Shown here piece after piece: positions 50,489 through 59,199 of a DNA stretch of 64,000 bases. Each line of letters begins with the position of its first letter. Position 1 is the first letter of the stretch. Position numbers and translations under genes: made by a program. The notes under the pieces were generated by a model. It was not told where the DNA came from, made no database searches, and saw only the letters and a list, made by a program, of their open reading frames with translations. The DNA comes from CALAED01 sp035765195 (lineage in GTDB: Bacteria > Actinomycetota > Actinomycetes > Streptosporangiales > Streptosporangiaceae), in NCBI GenBank assembly GCA_035765195.1, contig DASTYC010000046.1:124001-188000 (forward strand), written 5' to 3'.

Positions 50489-51283
50489 TCAGGTCCGCGC
50501 GTCCGCCAGGGAGCGAAGGGTGTGCGCGGTGGCGGCGTCGGCGGGGAAGAACGTCTCGATCGCGATCTCGTCCAGCGTCACGTCGCGGGGCGAGCCGAAG
50601 ACCGTGGCCGTGTACAGCAACGCCAGGTCGCCGTACGGCGTGGCCATCCGCAGCGGGATGACCAGATCCTGGTCGGGGGGCGCCGAGGAGTCGGCCGCGC
50701 CGTACCCCTCGAGCTCGGACAGTAGCTCCCTGAGTCCGTCCGCGGCGGTGCGATCGAGTTGCCTGCGCACTCGCCGGAGCACATGGGCCCGCCACTGCGC
50801 GAGATTCAGCACCCGGGGCGCCAGACCGCCGGGGTGCAGCGTCACGCGCAGCATGTTGACGGGCGGCCGGGCGAGCTCGTCGGGCAGGTCGTCGAGAAAG
50901 GCCCGCATCGCGCCGTTGGCCGCCAGCAGGTCCCAGCGCACGTTCACCGCGACGGCCGGGTTCGGCTCCATACCGGTGAGCACCGCCCGCACCGCGTCCT
51001 GGGCCGCGCCCAGGTCGGCGAACGGCCGCTCGGGATGCATGGGCGCGAAGCCGGCGGCCAGATAGAAGCGGTTGCGCTCCCGCAGCGGCACGTCGAGCTC
51101 GTCACAGATCCGCTCGATCATTTCGCGGCTGGGGTTCGACCGGCCGGTCTCGATGTAGCTCAGGTGCCGCGCCGACAGGTCGGCGGCCAGCGACACGTCC
51201 AACTGCGAGCGACGCCGCCGCTCCCGCCACCGCTTCACCAGCATCCCGACCGTCTCGTCCGAACCCACGGTGATGGCAGGCAT
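50489..51283 (-). CDS. XRE-family regulator with MmyB-like ligand domain
   Basis: 264 residues from ATG 51283 (TTG 51319 is an alternative). The helix-turn-helix is LDVSLAADLSARHLSYIETG near the N-terminus; the rest is the MmyB-like domain (NRFYLAAGFAPMHPERPFAD, LAQWRAHVLRRVRR, FGSPRDVTLDEIAIETFFPA) proposed to bind fatty-acid-like ligands. Divergent from the SnoaL-like gene, which it probably regulates, as is common for this family and adjacent enzymes. Confidence 0.88.
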   Translation of the reverse strand: MPAITVGSDETVGMLVKRWRERRRRSQLDVSLAADLSARHLSYIETGRSNPSREMIERICDELDVPLRERNRFYLAAGFAPMHPERPFADLGAAQDAVRAVLTGMEPNPAVAVNVRWDLLAANGAMRAFLDDLPDELARPPVNMLRVTLHPGGLAPRVLNLAQWRAHVLRRVRRQLDRTAADGLRELLSELEGYGAADSSAPPDQDLVIPLRMATPYGDLALLYTATVFGSPRDVTLDEIAIETFFPADAATAHTLRSLADART

Positions 51284-51420
51284 GACGGCAACGATGCCGC
51301 CGCCCTCGTCGTCCGGCAATGACCTCGGAGGTTATTGAGACGCGTGCGCCCCCGCTCGCACAGTGGACATCGCCGCACCGGCTTCGGGCGGCACACGACG
51401 GCCGGCAAAGGAGTTCGCGC

Positions 51421-51798
51421 ATGACCGAGACCGACACCATCGAGCAGTACGTCGCCTTCTGGAACGCCGCTACCGCGGAGGAGCAGCGACGCCTCGCCGC
51501 CGCGACGTTTTCCGACCAGGTCAGCTACCACGCACCGGCGGGCGTCATGCGCGGGGTCGACGAGCTGATCGCCTTTCGGGACGCGTTCGCACAGAACTCG
51601 CCCGACTACGTGTTCCGGCCCCGCGCGGAGCCGCAGGCGCACCACGGCCGCGCCCGGCTGCGGTGGGAACTGGTCGTCGCCGGCGACTCCTTCGCCACCG
51701 GCACCGACGTGCTCGAACTCGACGACCAGGGGCACATCATCGCGCTCACCACCTTCCTCGACCGTGCCCCGGAGGGTTTCGCCCACGCCGGCCACTGA
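51421..51798 (+). CDS. SnoaL-like/nuclear transport factor 2-fold protein
   Basis: 125 residues of the NTF2-like fold: IEQYVAFWNAATAEEQRRLA, VSYHAPAGVMRGVDEL, and RWELVVAGDSFATGTDVLEL. SnoaL-like enzymes are cyclases, isomerases or dehydratases, or bind small molecules. AAAGGAG precedes the ATG by 8 bases. Partner of the divergent XRE regulator. Confidence 0.85.
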   Translation: MTETDTIEQYVAFWNAATAEEQRRLAAATFSDQVSYHAPAGVMRGVDELIAFRDAFAQNSPDYVFRPRAEPQAHHGRARLRWELVVAGDSFATGTDVLELDDQGHIIALTTFLDRAPEGFAHAGH

Positions 51799-51810
51799 TC
51801 ACGGCGGGGG

Positions 51811-51850
51811 GTTTGCGGAGGGTTGCGGAGCGTTGCGGAGGGTTGCGGAG
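51811..51850. repeat. Four tandem 10-bp repeats
   Basis: GGTTGCGGAG-type units repeat four times with one or two changes, filling the gap between the convergent stop codons at 51798 and 51854. Non-coding; possibly a transcription-blocking element. Confidence 0.75.
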
Positions 51851-51851
51851 G

Positions 51852-52847
51852 TTACGAGGCCTCGCGGACGCGGAGCGAGCGACGGGGCAGGAGGCGCTGC
51901 AGGGTGCCGATGCCGCCGCCGAGCGCGCCGACGAAGGTGACCACGAGGTGGACCGCGCTGAAGTACAGGCCGAGAAGGACGCCGCGGTGGCCGAACAGAC
52001 GACGGTAGGTCGTGCCGTCCAGGGCCACCGCGGCGGCCACGAGCAGCGCCGGGGCGACCGCCGCGGCAGGGCCGGCGATGAGCGGCAGCGCCGCCGCCGG
52101 ACCGACGGCGAGCAGCAGGACGCCGGCGACCGCGCGGGACACCGAGTCGCCCGGCGTCTCGCCTCGCCGCCAGTCGAGCGCGCTGGCGCGGGCGCGCCGG
52201 AACACCTTTTGGACGATCATCCGCACCGTCGCGTCGTGATCGTGCCGGCCGCGGACCGCGTCGGTGATCCGTACGTCGTACTTCTGCGTGAGCCGCGCCC
52301 GGTAGTCCGCCGACTCGATCTCCCGCGCGTGCGGATTGAACGGCCCGATGTCGGCGAACACGTCGGCCGGCACGGCGAGGACGGCGGCGTGCAGCTCCAG
52401 GGTCGGCCGCCCTGTCGGCATGAACCAGCAATACATCTGCAGGGCGCGGTACTGGGCCGCCAAGGTGTCGGACACCAGCGACTCGGGCAGCAGGATGCCG
52501 CCCACGGCGCCGAGCCGCGGCTCGGACTCGAGCATGGTCACCGCGTTTTCGACGCTGTCCCGGTCCAGCGCGATGTCGGAGTCGACGAAGAACAGGATCT
52601 GGCCCGTGGCGTGCTCGGCGCCCAGGTTGCGGGCCGCGGCCGGGCCGCTGTTGACCTCGGTGCGCAGCACGGTGGCGCCCATCGAAGCCGCGACGTCGGC
52701 CGAGTCGTCGACGCTGCCGTCGTCGACCACGATGACCTCGATCGGCGAGTAGGTCTGCGCCTTGATCGACCGCAGGCACAACTGGAGCAGATGCGCTCGG
52801 TTGTAGGCAGGGATGATGATCGAGACTAGGGGGGTTTCTCGGCTCAT
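51852..52847 (-). CDS. GT2 glycosyltransferase, membrane-anchored (copy A)
   Basis: 331 residues. GT-A fold: VSIIIPAYNRAHLLQLCLRS, IEVIVVDDGSVDDSADVAAS and the metal-binding FFVDSDIAL. A GRHDHDATVRMIVQKVFRRA block precedes two or three hydrophobic helices (about 230-300), placing it at the membrane. It probably moves a nucleotide-activated sugar onto a lipid or membrane acceptor. Very similar to the next gene upstream, with which it forms an operon. Confidence 0.88.
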   Translation of the reverse strand: MSRETPLVSIIIPAYNRAHLLQLCLRSIKAQTYSPIEVIVVDDGSVDDSADVAASMGATVLRTEVNSGPAAARNLGAEHATGQILFFVDSDIALDRDSVENAVTMLESEPRLGAVGGILLPESLVSDTLAAQYRALQMYCWFMPTGRPTLELHAAVLAVPADVFADIGPFNPHAREIESADYRARLTQKYDVRITDAVRGRHDHDATVRMIVQKVFRRARASALDWRRGETPGDSVSRAVAGVLLLAVGPAAALPLIAGPAAAVAPALLVAAAVALDGTTYRRLFGHRGVLLGLYFSAVHLVVTFVGALGGGIGTLQRLLPRRSLRVREAS

Positions 52848-52886
52848 GATCTCTCCGTCGGTGTGGGGTCGTTAGCGGTCGCTTTC

Positions 52887-53945
52887 TCACGAACCGTCAG
52901 GCGATGGTTGGCGGTAGGCCGCCGGCTGTCCGGCGTCGGTACGGCGCCCCGGCAGGCGACGCAGCAGTTGGCTCAGCATGTACTGGACCACCCCGATCCC
53001 CCCGGCCGCGGCCGACGTGTTGATCACGAGCAGGCGCACGCCGGTGAAGTAGAGCCCGAAGGCGACGCCGCGGCTGGCGAACGCGTGGCGGTACATGGCC
53101 GGGTCCAAGGCGATGGTCACGCCGATCAGGACTGGCGTGGCGGCGGCGCCGACCGGGCCGACGAGCACGGGAAGCGGCAGCGCCAGCACGGCGCCGAGCG
53201 CGGTCGCGCTGGCGAGGGCCCGGGAGCCGGTCGCGGCACCGCCCGGAAGGGCCCGGTACTGGAGCCACAACTGCATGCCGAGACGGGTGCGCTGGAAGAC
53301 CTTGCGGAAGATCGTCCGTAGCGTGGCGTCGTGGTCGTGCCGGCCGTGAATCGCCCGCGTCACCCGCATGTCGTAACGCTGGAGCAGCCGATAACCGAAA
53401 TCCTGGTCTTCGGTGTAGCGCAAAGCCGGGTCGAACGGCCCGATCTCCTTGAATACGTCGGCCCGGATGCCGAACAGCGCGCTGTAGAGGCCGGCGATGG
53501 AGTCGTCGTCGACCTCGTTGAACCAGACATACTGCTCGACGGTGCGATACCGCGCGGCCAGGCTCGTCGGCAGGAGGGGTTCCGCGTCGTAGACTCCGCA
53601 GATCGCGCCGACCTTGGGATTCGTCTGCAGCACGCCGACCGCGACCTCGACACCACGCGAGTCAAGGGCGACGTCAGAATCGAGAAAGAACAGTATCTCG
53701 CCGTTCGCATGGTCGGCGCCGAGATTACGTGCGACGGACTGGCCGCTGTTGACGCTGGTGCGCACCACGGTGGCGCCCATCGACGCCGCGATTTCGGCCG
53801 AGTCGTCGGTGCTGCCATCGTCGACCACAATGAGTTCGATGGGCGTGTACGTCTGGTCGAGAACGGACCGCAAACACAGGCGCAGCGTGCGAGTGCTGTT
53901 GTAACAGGGAACAATGACCGACACCAATGGGTTCGTCCGGTCCAT
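52887..53945 (-). CDS. GT2 glycosyltransferase, membrane-anchored (copy B)
   Basis: 352 residues from ATG 53945, which has AGGAG 7 bases upstream. VSVIVPCYNSTRTLRLCLRS, the DDGSTDDS turn and FFLDSDVAL define a GT2 donor site; GRHDHDATLRTIFRKVFQRT and the C-terminal hydrophobic helices repeat the design of copy A, so the two arose by duplication. First gene of the leftward operon from the SARP-type control region at 54010-54084. Confidence 0.88.
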   Translation of the reverse strand: MDRTNPLVSVIVPCYNSTRTLRLCLRSVLDQTYTPIELIVVDDGSTDDSAEIAASMGATVVRTSVNSGQSVARNLGADHANGEILFFLDSDVALDSRGVEVAVGVLQTNPKVGAICGVYDAEPLLPTSLAARYRTVEQYVWFNEVDDDSIAGLYSALFGIRADVFKEIGPFDPALRYTEDQDFGYRLLQRYDMRVTRAIHGRHDHDATLRTIFRKVFQRTRLGMQLWLQYRALPGGAATGSRALASATALGAVLALPLPVLVGPVGAAATPVLIGVTIALDPAMYRHAFASRGVAFGLYFTGVRLLVINTSAAAGGIGVVQYMLSQLLRRLPGRRTDAGQPAAYRQPSPDGS

Positions 53946-54009
53946 GGCTCGCTCCTGCATCTCTCGACATCAGACCACTGTGCGTTCGGCCGAGGTTAAC
54001 GGCGGGAGT

Positions 54010-54084
54010 TTGTCCGATTCTTGTCGCGGCGGGCCGAAGCCACGGAGGCGCGCGGCGCTTGACAAGAAAGCGACAAGAAACGGA
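54010..54084. promoter_or_regulatory. Divergent SARP-type operators (11-bp-spaced GACAA repeats)
   Basis: Rightward: GACAAG at 54061 and 54072, exactly 11 bp apart, the first inside a TTGACA -35-like box. Leftward: GACAA (as TTGTC) at 54010 and 54021, again 11 bp apart. A 15-base block GCGACAAGAA(A/T)CGGA is present in both, as a near-perfect inverted pair (54013-54027 and 54070-54084). Direct repeats at 11 bp overlapping the -35 are how SARP activators bind. Confidence 0.7.
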
Positions 54085-54208
54085 AAGTACGCTGCGGTCC
54101 CGGCGGGTGTGACGACCCGGATCGTCACCGGTGGTCGCCAGTAATTGGTCGCCCTTAACTGTCGCCGACCTGACCTTGATTGCCGAGGTGTGCCGAGGTG
54201 GTGTGCCG

Positions 54209-55465
54209 ATGGACAAGCCGGACGTCGTGACCGAGGACGCGGCCGAACGACGGCCCGGCGTCCCCGCCGCTCCGCCGGCACGGCCGACGTGGCCGGTTCG
54301 GCTCTACGCGCTCGTCCGCGCCTTCGTGCGGCCGCGCCGGCGGTGGTGTTGGGGCACCCGCCTCGTGGTGACCGCCTCGCTCGCCTGGCTGGCGTTCGTG
54401 ATCCTGCATCGTCTGCTGAGCGGGCTTACGTGGCTGTGGGCGCCGTTCGACCTGATTCCGCCCATCATGTTCCTGGCGGTGCCGGCGGCGCTGCTCGCGG
54501 TGGCGCCGCTGGCCCGCCCCGTGCGCTGGCGGATCATGGCGACGTTGCTGGTCAGCGCGTTGCTCGGCTTCGGGTTCAGCGGGGTCAACCTGGCCACCGT
54601 CTGGTACACCCCGCCGCCCGCGCCGCCCGGCGCCATCACCGTCGTGTCGTGGAACACCGAGTTCTGGGACCAGAACTGGCGGTCCGCCGATGGCGACGCC
54701 TACGACGCCGGCTTCTATGAGTACCTGCGCGGGATGAACGCGGACGTGTACCTGCTCAAGGAATACCTCTACTCGGCGGGGGGCAACGGGTTCGACGGCG
54801 AATGGACCGCCGACATGGCGATCCGCATCGACAAGCTGGCTCAGCTGCGGCGGGAGTTTCCCGGCTACGCGATCGCGATCTCCGGAGAACAGATCACGCT
54901 GTCGCGGCTGCCGATCGTACGGCAGTACGGGATCGACCTGCGTCCGTGGCTGCCCGCCCGCTGGCGGGCCATACCGCCGTCGCTGCGCACCTGGCCGGAG
55001 TCCTTCACGTCGGAGACGCTGCGCACGGACATCCGCGTGGGCGGCTCCATCGTCTCGTTCTACAACGCGCAGATCCTCCAGCCCCCGATGGGGTGGCGGC
55101 TGTATCAGGCCAAGGCGCGGGCGGCGGACCGGTACAACCAGGCCCGCCGGGCGGCGAGCTATGCCGCGCTCCGCCACGACGTGGAACACAACGGCAACCC
55201 CGCCGTGCTCGGCGCCGACCTCAACACCTCGCCGGCGATGGGGGTGCGCCGGCTCCTGCCAGGCAAGCTCGTCGACGAGTCGCGGGCACTGTCCTCGATC
55301 TACCCGACCACGTGGGGTCAGGCAGGCGGCATTCCGTTGTGGCGGATCGACTGGGTGCTCGCCACCCGCGACGTGATCGTGCACCGCCACGAACTGCCCG
55401 GAGCGGCGGGCCTGTCCGACCACCGCGCCCAGCGGGTGGTGCTATCGGTGAGGAGACAAGCATGA
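54209..55465 (+). CDS. Membrane-anchored endonuclease/exonuclease/phosphatase (EEP) family protein
   Basis: 418 residues from ATG 54209. Three or four membrane helices fill about 40-150 (VVTASLAWLAFVILHRLL; MFLAVPAALLAVAPLA; ATLLVSALLGFGFSGV). The outer EEP domain then reads ITVVSWNTEFW, EQITLSRLPIVR, VLGADLNTSP (Asp/Asn metal site), IDWVLATRDV and LSDHRAQRVVL (catalytic His). It likely hydrolyses a phosphodiester or phospholipid-type bond at the outer membrane face. First gene of the rightward operon from the SARP-type region; ATGA overlap with the next gene. Confidence 0.85.
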   Translation: MDKPDVVTEDAAERRPGVPAAPPARPTWPVRLYALVRAFVRPRRRWCWGTRLVVTASLAWLAFVILHRLLSGLTWLWAPFDLIPPIMFLAVPAALLAVAPLARPVRWRIMATLLVSALLGFGFSGVNLATVWYTPPPAPPGAITVVSWNTEFWDQNWRSADGDAYDAGFYEYLRGMNADVYLLKEYLYSAGGNGFDGEWTADMAIRIDKLAQLRREFPGYAIAISGEQITLSRLPIVRQYGIDLRPWLPARWRAIPPSLRTWPESFTSETLRTDIRVGGSIVSFYNAQILQPPMGWRLYQAKARAADRYNQARRAASYAALRHDVEHNGNPAVLGADLNTSPAMGVRRLLPGKLVDESRALSSIYPTTWGQAGGIPLWRIDWVLATRDVIVHRHELPGAAGLSDHRAQRVVLSVRRQA

Positions 55466-56571
55466 CCGAACAGGTACGGGAACAGGGACGGGAACGGGTA
55501 GGGGAACGGGAACGGGTCGCGGTCATCGTCCCGAACTACAACAAGACGAAAACCCTCCGCGCCTGCCTGGAGTCGGTGTTCGCGCAGACGTACCGGCCGG
55601 CCGAGGTCATCGTGGTCGACGACGCCAGCACCGACGGCTCGCTGGAGATCGCCCGGTCCTTCCCGTGCACGATCGTCGAGCTGCCGGGCAATCGGGGACC
55701 CGCGGCGGCGCGCAACATCGGGGTGGCCAGGAGCACGGCTCCGCTGCTGTTCTTTCTCGACTCCGACACGGCTCTCGCGCCGGACGCGCTGGAGAACGCG
55801 ATCCAGGTGTTTCGCGACACGCCGGACTGCGGCATGGTCCAGGGCATCTACGACAAGGAGCCCCTGTTCGACGACGGCCCGGTGGAGGCGTACCGGATCG
55901 CGTTCGAGCACTTCGACCGCCGCCATTCCGCGGCGACGTTCCTGTCCTGCACGCTCATGCCCCGTACGATCTTCGACGCGGCGGGCGGCCTCGACGAACG
56001 GCTGCGCGACGGGGAGGACTTTGAGTTCGGGACCAGGCTGCCGGCCGGCCGCCGGCCCGTGGTGGCGGAGAACGTCTTGACCAAGGCGGACGACGTCGAC
56101 AGGTTCTGGGCGTGCCTGTGGGAGCGGTTCGTTCGCGCCAGCACGCTCCCGGTGATCTTCATGCGGGCGCGGCGGCTGCGCCGCGACGACGACGCGACCG
56201 GGTCGCCGCTGGACATGATCGGGCCGGCCCGCCACAACAAGCGCCGACCGCCGCGGATCTCCTCCACTCTCTCGGTGCTGATCCTCTGCACGCTGCCGGC
56301 CTCGGTCTTCGTGCCGTGGCTGCTGCCGGTGCCGCTGGTGCTCTTCGCGGGCTTCGTGGCCGTGAACACCGCGTTCTTCCGATTCTGTTACCGGTTGCGG
56401 GGCGGCCGCTTCGCGTTGTTCGTGGTCGGCATGCAGCTGTGCTACCACGCCTCGTTCTTCCTCGGCGCCGGCGCCGGGCTGCTGCGGGTCGGCTACGAGC
56501 TGCTTCGCCGCCAGGGGGATCCGGTCGAGACCGGCCTGCGCCGGGCCTCGTCGGCCGGCGCGCGCGAGTGA
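55462..56571 (+). CDS. GT2 glycosyltransferase, membrane-anchored (copy C)
   Basis: 369 residues. VAVIVPNYNKTKTLRACLES, EVIVVDDASTDGSLEIARSF and FFLDSDTAL form a GT2 donor site; GGLDERLRDGEDFEFGTRL is the acceptor region. Two or three C-terminal membrane helices (ILCTLPASVFVPWLLPVPLV; LFVVGMQLCYHASFFLGAGA). More distant from copies A and B than they are from each other. Coupled by overlaps to both neighbours. The first 18 residues are Glu/Arg repeats from 6-bp DNA repeats. Confidence 0.88.
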   Translation: MTEQVREQGRERVGERERVAVIVPNYNKTKTLRACLESVFAQTYRPAEVIVVDDASTDGSLEIARSFPCTIVELPGNRGPAAARNIGVARSTAPLLFFLDSDTALAPDALENAIQVFRDTPDCGMVQGIYDKEPLFDDGPVEAYRIAFEHFDRRHSAATFLSCTLMPRTIFDAAGGLDERLRDGEDFEFGTRLPAGRRPVVAENVLTKADDVDRFWACLWERFVRASTLPVIFMRARRLRRDDDATGSPLDMIGPARHNKRRPPRISSTLSVLILCTLPASVFVPWLLPVPLVLFAGFVAVNTAFFRFCYRLRGGRFALFVVGMQLCYHASFFLGAGAGLLRVGYELLRRQGDPVETGLRRASSAGARE

Positions 56572-57638
56572 GCGCCCGGATGAACACGCAGGACGCGCGG
56601 CTGGGCGCGCAGCCGAACACACCGGAGGAAGCGCCGGAGGACGCGCGGCCGGCCGCCGGCGGGCAGGCGTCCCCGGCGCGCCGGGGATGGCCCGCGCTTC
56701 GGGCGGCGCTCGTGGTCGTGGTCGCGCTCCTGCTGGCCGGCGCGCTCGCCTTAGCGCTGATCCGGCTGGACTGGAGCGTGGTCACGGTCGTGCTCGCCCG
56801 GCGCGACGGCGCCCAGCTCGGCCTGCTGCTGGGCGGCGCGATGCTGGCCAGCATGGCCGGCCTGGGGTTCGGGTTCGTGGCGTGGCACTTGGTGTTGCTC
56901 GAGCTCGGCCCGCCGATCGGCGGCGTGCGCGCGATACGGGTCTTCTTCGTGGCCTTCCTGTCCAAGTACGTTCCGGGCAAGGTGCCCGGGCTGATCCTCG
57001 TGACAAAGGTGGCCAAGGCCAACGGCGTCGGTTTCGCGCGGCTGATGAGCGCGGCCGCGCTGAGCATGAGCCTGGTGATATTGAGCGGGCTCACGATCGG
57101 GTTGCTGGCGGGCGTGCAGGTGCTCGGCGCCCAGGCGGCGTGGCTGGCGGTGGCCGCGGCGTTGATCGTGGCCGTGCTGGTACGGCCGCAGCTGATCAAC
57201 CGCGGCGCTCATCTGCTGATGCGGCTGCTGCGCGGGAAGGAGCCGGTGCGAGCCGCATCGGCGCGGGGCGTGCGGCTCGCCGTCGCCACGCAGAGCGTGT
57301 CCTGGGTGGTCACCGGGCTGCACCTGTGGTTGCTGGCGATCGCGATGGGGGCCGCGCCGGCCCGGTCGCTGGCACTGTGCGTGGGCGCGTTCACGCTCGC
57401 CACGACGGTCGGGCTGCTGTCCATCGTGGTACCCGACGGGATCGGCGTCCGCGAGGCGATCTTGATGGCCGCGCTCACGGTGGTGCTGCCGGTGCCGACG
57501 GCCGCCGTGGTGGCGGTGGCCAGCCGGCTGGTCTCCACGGTCAGCGAGGTCGCGCTCGGTGCCGCCGGCCTCGCGGTGACCGAGCTCGTACGGCGTCGCA
57601 CGGCCGGCGCGGGGCGGCCGGGTGCGGAGGCAACGTGA
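56568..57638 (+). CDS. Flippase-like membrane protein (LPG synthase TM-domain/UPF0104 type)
   Basis: 356 residues, about eight membrane helices. SKYVPGKVPGLILVTKVAKA and PDGIGVREAILMAALTVVLP are the conserved blocks of the UPF0104/AglD-like family, which includes the transmembrane half of lysyl-phosphatidylglycerol synthase and lipid-linked-sugar flippases. GTG 56568 overlaps the glycosyltransferase stop (GTGA). Its place after three glycosyltransferases suggests moving or finishing a lipid-linked glycan. Its 3' end overlaps the convergent SARP gene by 98 bases. Confidence 0.78.
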   Translation: MSARMNTQDARLGAQPNTPEEAPEDARPAAGGQASPARRGWPALRAALVVVVALLLAGALALALIRLDWSVVTVVLARRDGAQLGLLLGGAMLASMAGLGFGFVAWHLVLLELGPPIGGVRAIRVFFVAFLSKYVPGKVPGLILVTKVAKANGVGFARLMSAAALSMSLVILSGLTIGLLAGVQVLGAQAAWLAVAAALIVAVLVRPQLINRGAHLLMRLLRGKEPVRAASARGVRLAVATQSVSWVVTGLHLWLLAIAMGAAPARSLALCVGAFTLATTVGLLSIVVPDGIGVREAILMAALTVVLPVPTAAVVAVASRLVSTVSEVALGAAGLAVTELVRRRTAGAGRPGAEAT

Positions 57639-59199
57639 GCGACGGGGCGGCAGCCGCGAGCTCGTCGGCCAGTTCGGCGAAGCCGGTCGCCGGTCGCGCC
57701 GCGGCCAGCTCACCGGCGATGCGCAGGGCGATCGGCAGCCGGGCGCAGCGGTCGACCAGCGTCGCCGCACCGACCGGGTCGCCGTCCACGCGGTCGCCGG
57801 CCACGCGGCGCAGCAGCGTCAGCGCCTCTCCCGCCGTCAGCGGGTCCAGCGTCAGCCGGCGGGCGCCGTCCCGGCCGGCCAGATCGGCCAGCGCGGCCCT
57901 GCTGGTGACGACGATCGCGCAGCCGGGTCCGCCGGCCAGCAGCGGCCGCACCTGCGGTCCTGAGGCGGCGTTGTCCAACACCATGAGCACTCGCCTGCGG
58001 GCGAGCAGTCCGCGCAGCAGCACGGCCCGCTCCCCCGGCCCGGCCGGGATGTCCGAGGCCGGCACACCGAGCGCGCCCAGCAGCCCGGCGAGCGCCTCGC
58101 CGGGATCGACGGCACGGTTCGGCTCGTCGCCGCGCAGGTCGACGTAGAGCTGCCCGTCCGGGAACCGTCCGGTCATCCGATGCGCCCAGCGCACCGCGAG
58201 CGCCGTCTTGCCGACCCCGGCCGGCCCGATGATCGCGCAGATGGCCGGGGCCGGCGGGCCGGCGCTCGGCCGGGTGAGCAGGCCGTCGAGCGCGGCGAGC
58301 TCCGCCGTTCGTCCCGTGAAGCCGGCGCCGACCGGCGGCAGCCGGGCCGGCCGGTTCTGCCCTATCTGCCTGATCTGCCCTATCTGCTCGATATGCCCGA
58401 TCTGCCGGGCCGGCTCGGGGGGCCTGTCATGGTCGCCACGCAGGATCTCCGCGTGCAGCGCGCGCAGCTCGGGTGCGGGCTCGATACCCAGGTGCTCGAC
58501 CAGGTCGCCGCGCAGCCTGGCGTAGTGAGCCAGCGCCTCCGCGCTGCGGCCGAGCGCGCACAGCCCGCGCATCAGCACCCCGGCGAGCGGCTCCACCAGC
58601 GGATAGCGGAGCACGAGCCCGGCGACCTCGGTGACGACGGCGTCGGGGCGACCCAGCCGCAACTGGGCCTGCGCCCGGCTCACGACGGCGCCGACGAACT
58701 GCTGCTCGATGCCATGGCGGATGCGGGCGGCCCAGCCCCCGGGCACGTCGGTCAGCGGCGAGCCGCGCCACAGTCCGATCGCCTCGTCCAGCAGCGCCAC
58801 GTGAGCCGCGTCGCACGCCGCGCCGTCCTCGGCGCTCGCCATGCCCGCGGCGCCGCGCGCCCGCCGTTCGAGATCGTGGAACCGGTGCAGGTCGACCAGG
58901 TCGGGCTCGACCAGCAGCGCGTACCCCCCGCTGCGCCGCTCGATGGACACCGGGACCGCGGCCAGCGCCTTGCGCAACCGGGCGACGTGGGCGTACAGCG
59001 AATCCATGGCACGGTCGGGCGGCTCGTCCCAGACCCGGCCGATCAGCGTCTCGAGCGAGACCAGCCGCCCGGCGTCCACGGCCAGGGCGGCGAACACCGC
59101 ACGCCGCTGCGGCGGGCCCAGCTCGACGCCGCGGCCGTCCGCGACCACGTCGACCGGGCCGAGCAGCCGGATCCGCGTCCTGCCGTCTTCCGCTCTCAT
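57541..59199 (-). CDS. SARP-family regulator with NB-ARC domain, lacking TPR tail
   Basis: 552 residues. Winged helix (IRLLGPVDVVADGRGVELG; LIGRVWDEPPDRAMDSLY) and BTAD domain to about 245; a linker with QIGHIEQIGQIRQIGQN repeats; NB-ARC with Walker A GPAGVGKT (Lys331) and VLMVLDNAASG. It stops after the ATPase; AfsR-type proteins usually continue with about 300 TPR residues. The last 35 codons are antisense to the flippase gene and Arg/Pro-rich, so the frame may have been cut. ATG overlaps the UbiA stop (ATGA). Likely activator of this locus through the 11-bp repeats. Confidence 0.85.
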   Translation of the reverse strand: MRAEDGRTRIRLLGPVDVVADGRGVELGPPQRRAVFAALAVDAGRLVSLETLIGRVWDEPPDRAMDSLYAHVARLRKALAAVPVSIERRSGGYALLVEPDLVDLHRFHDLERRARGAAGMASAEDGAACDAAHVALLDEAIGLWRGSPLTDVPGGWAARIRHGIEQQFVGAVVSRAQAQLRLGRPDAVVTEVAGLVLRYPLVEPLAGVLMRGLCALGRSAEALAHYARLRGDLVEHLGIEPAPELRALHAEILRGDHDRPPEPARQIGHIEQIGQIRQIGQNRPARLPPVGAGFTGRTAELAALDGLLTRPSAGPPAPAICAIIGPAGVGKTALAVRWAHRMTGRFPDGQLYVDLRGDEPNRAVDPGEALAGLLGALGVPASDIPAGPGERAVLLRGLLARRRVLMVLDNAASGPQVRPLLAGGPGCAIVVTSRAALADLAGRDGARRLTLDPLTAGEALTLLRRVAGDRVDGDPVGAATLVDRCARLPIALRIAGELAAARPATGFAELADELAAAAPSLTLPPHPAAPRRPCDAVRARSPRGRRHRARPR

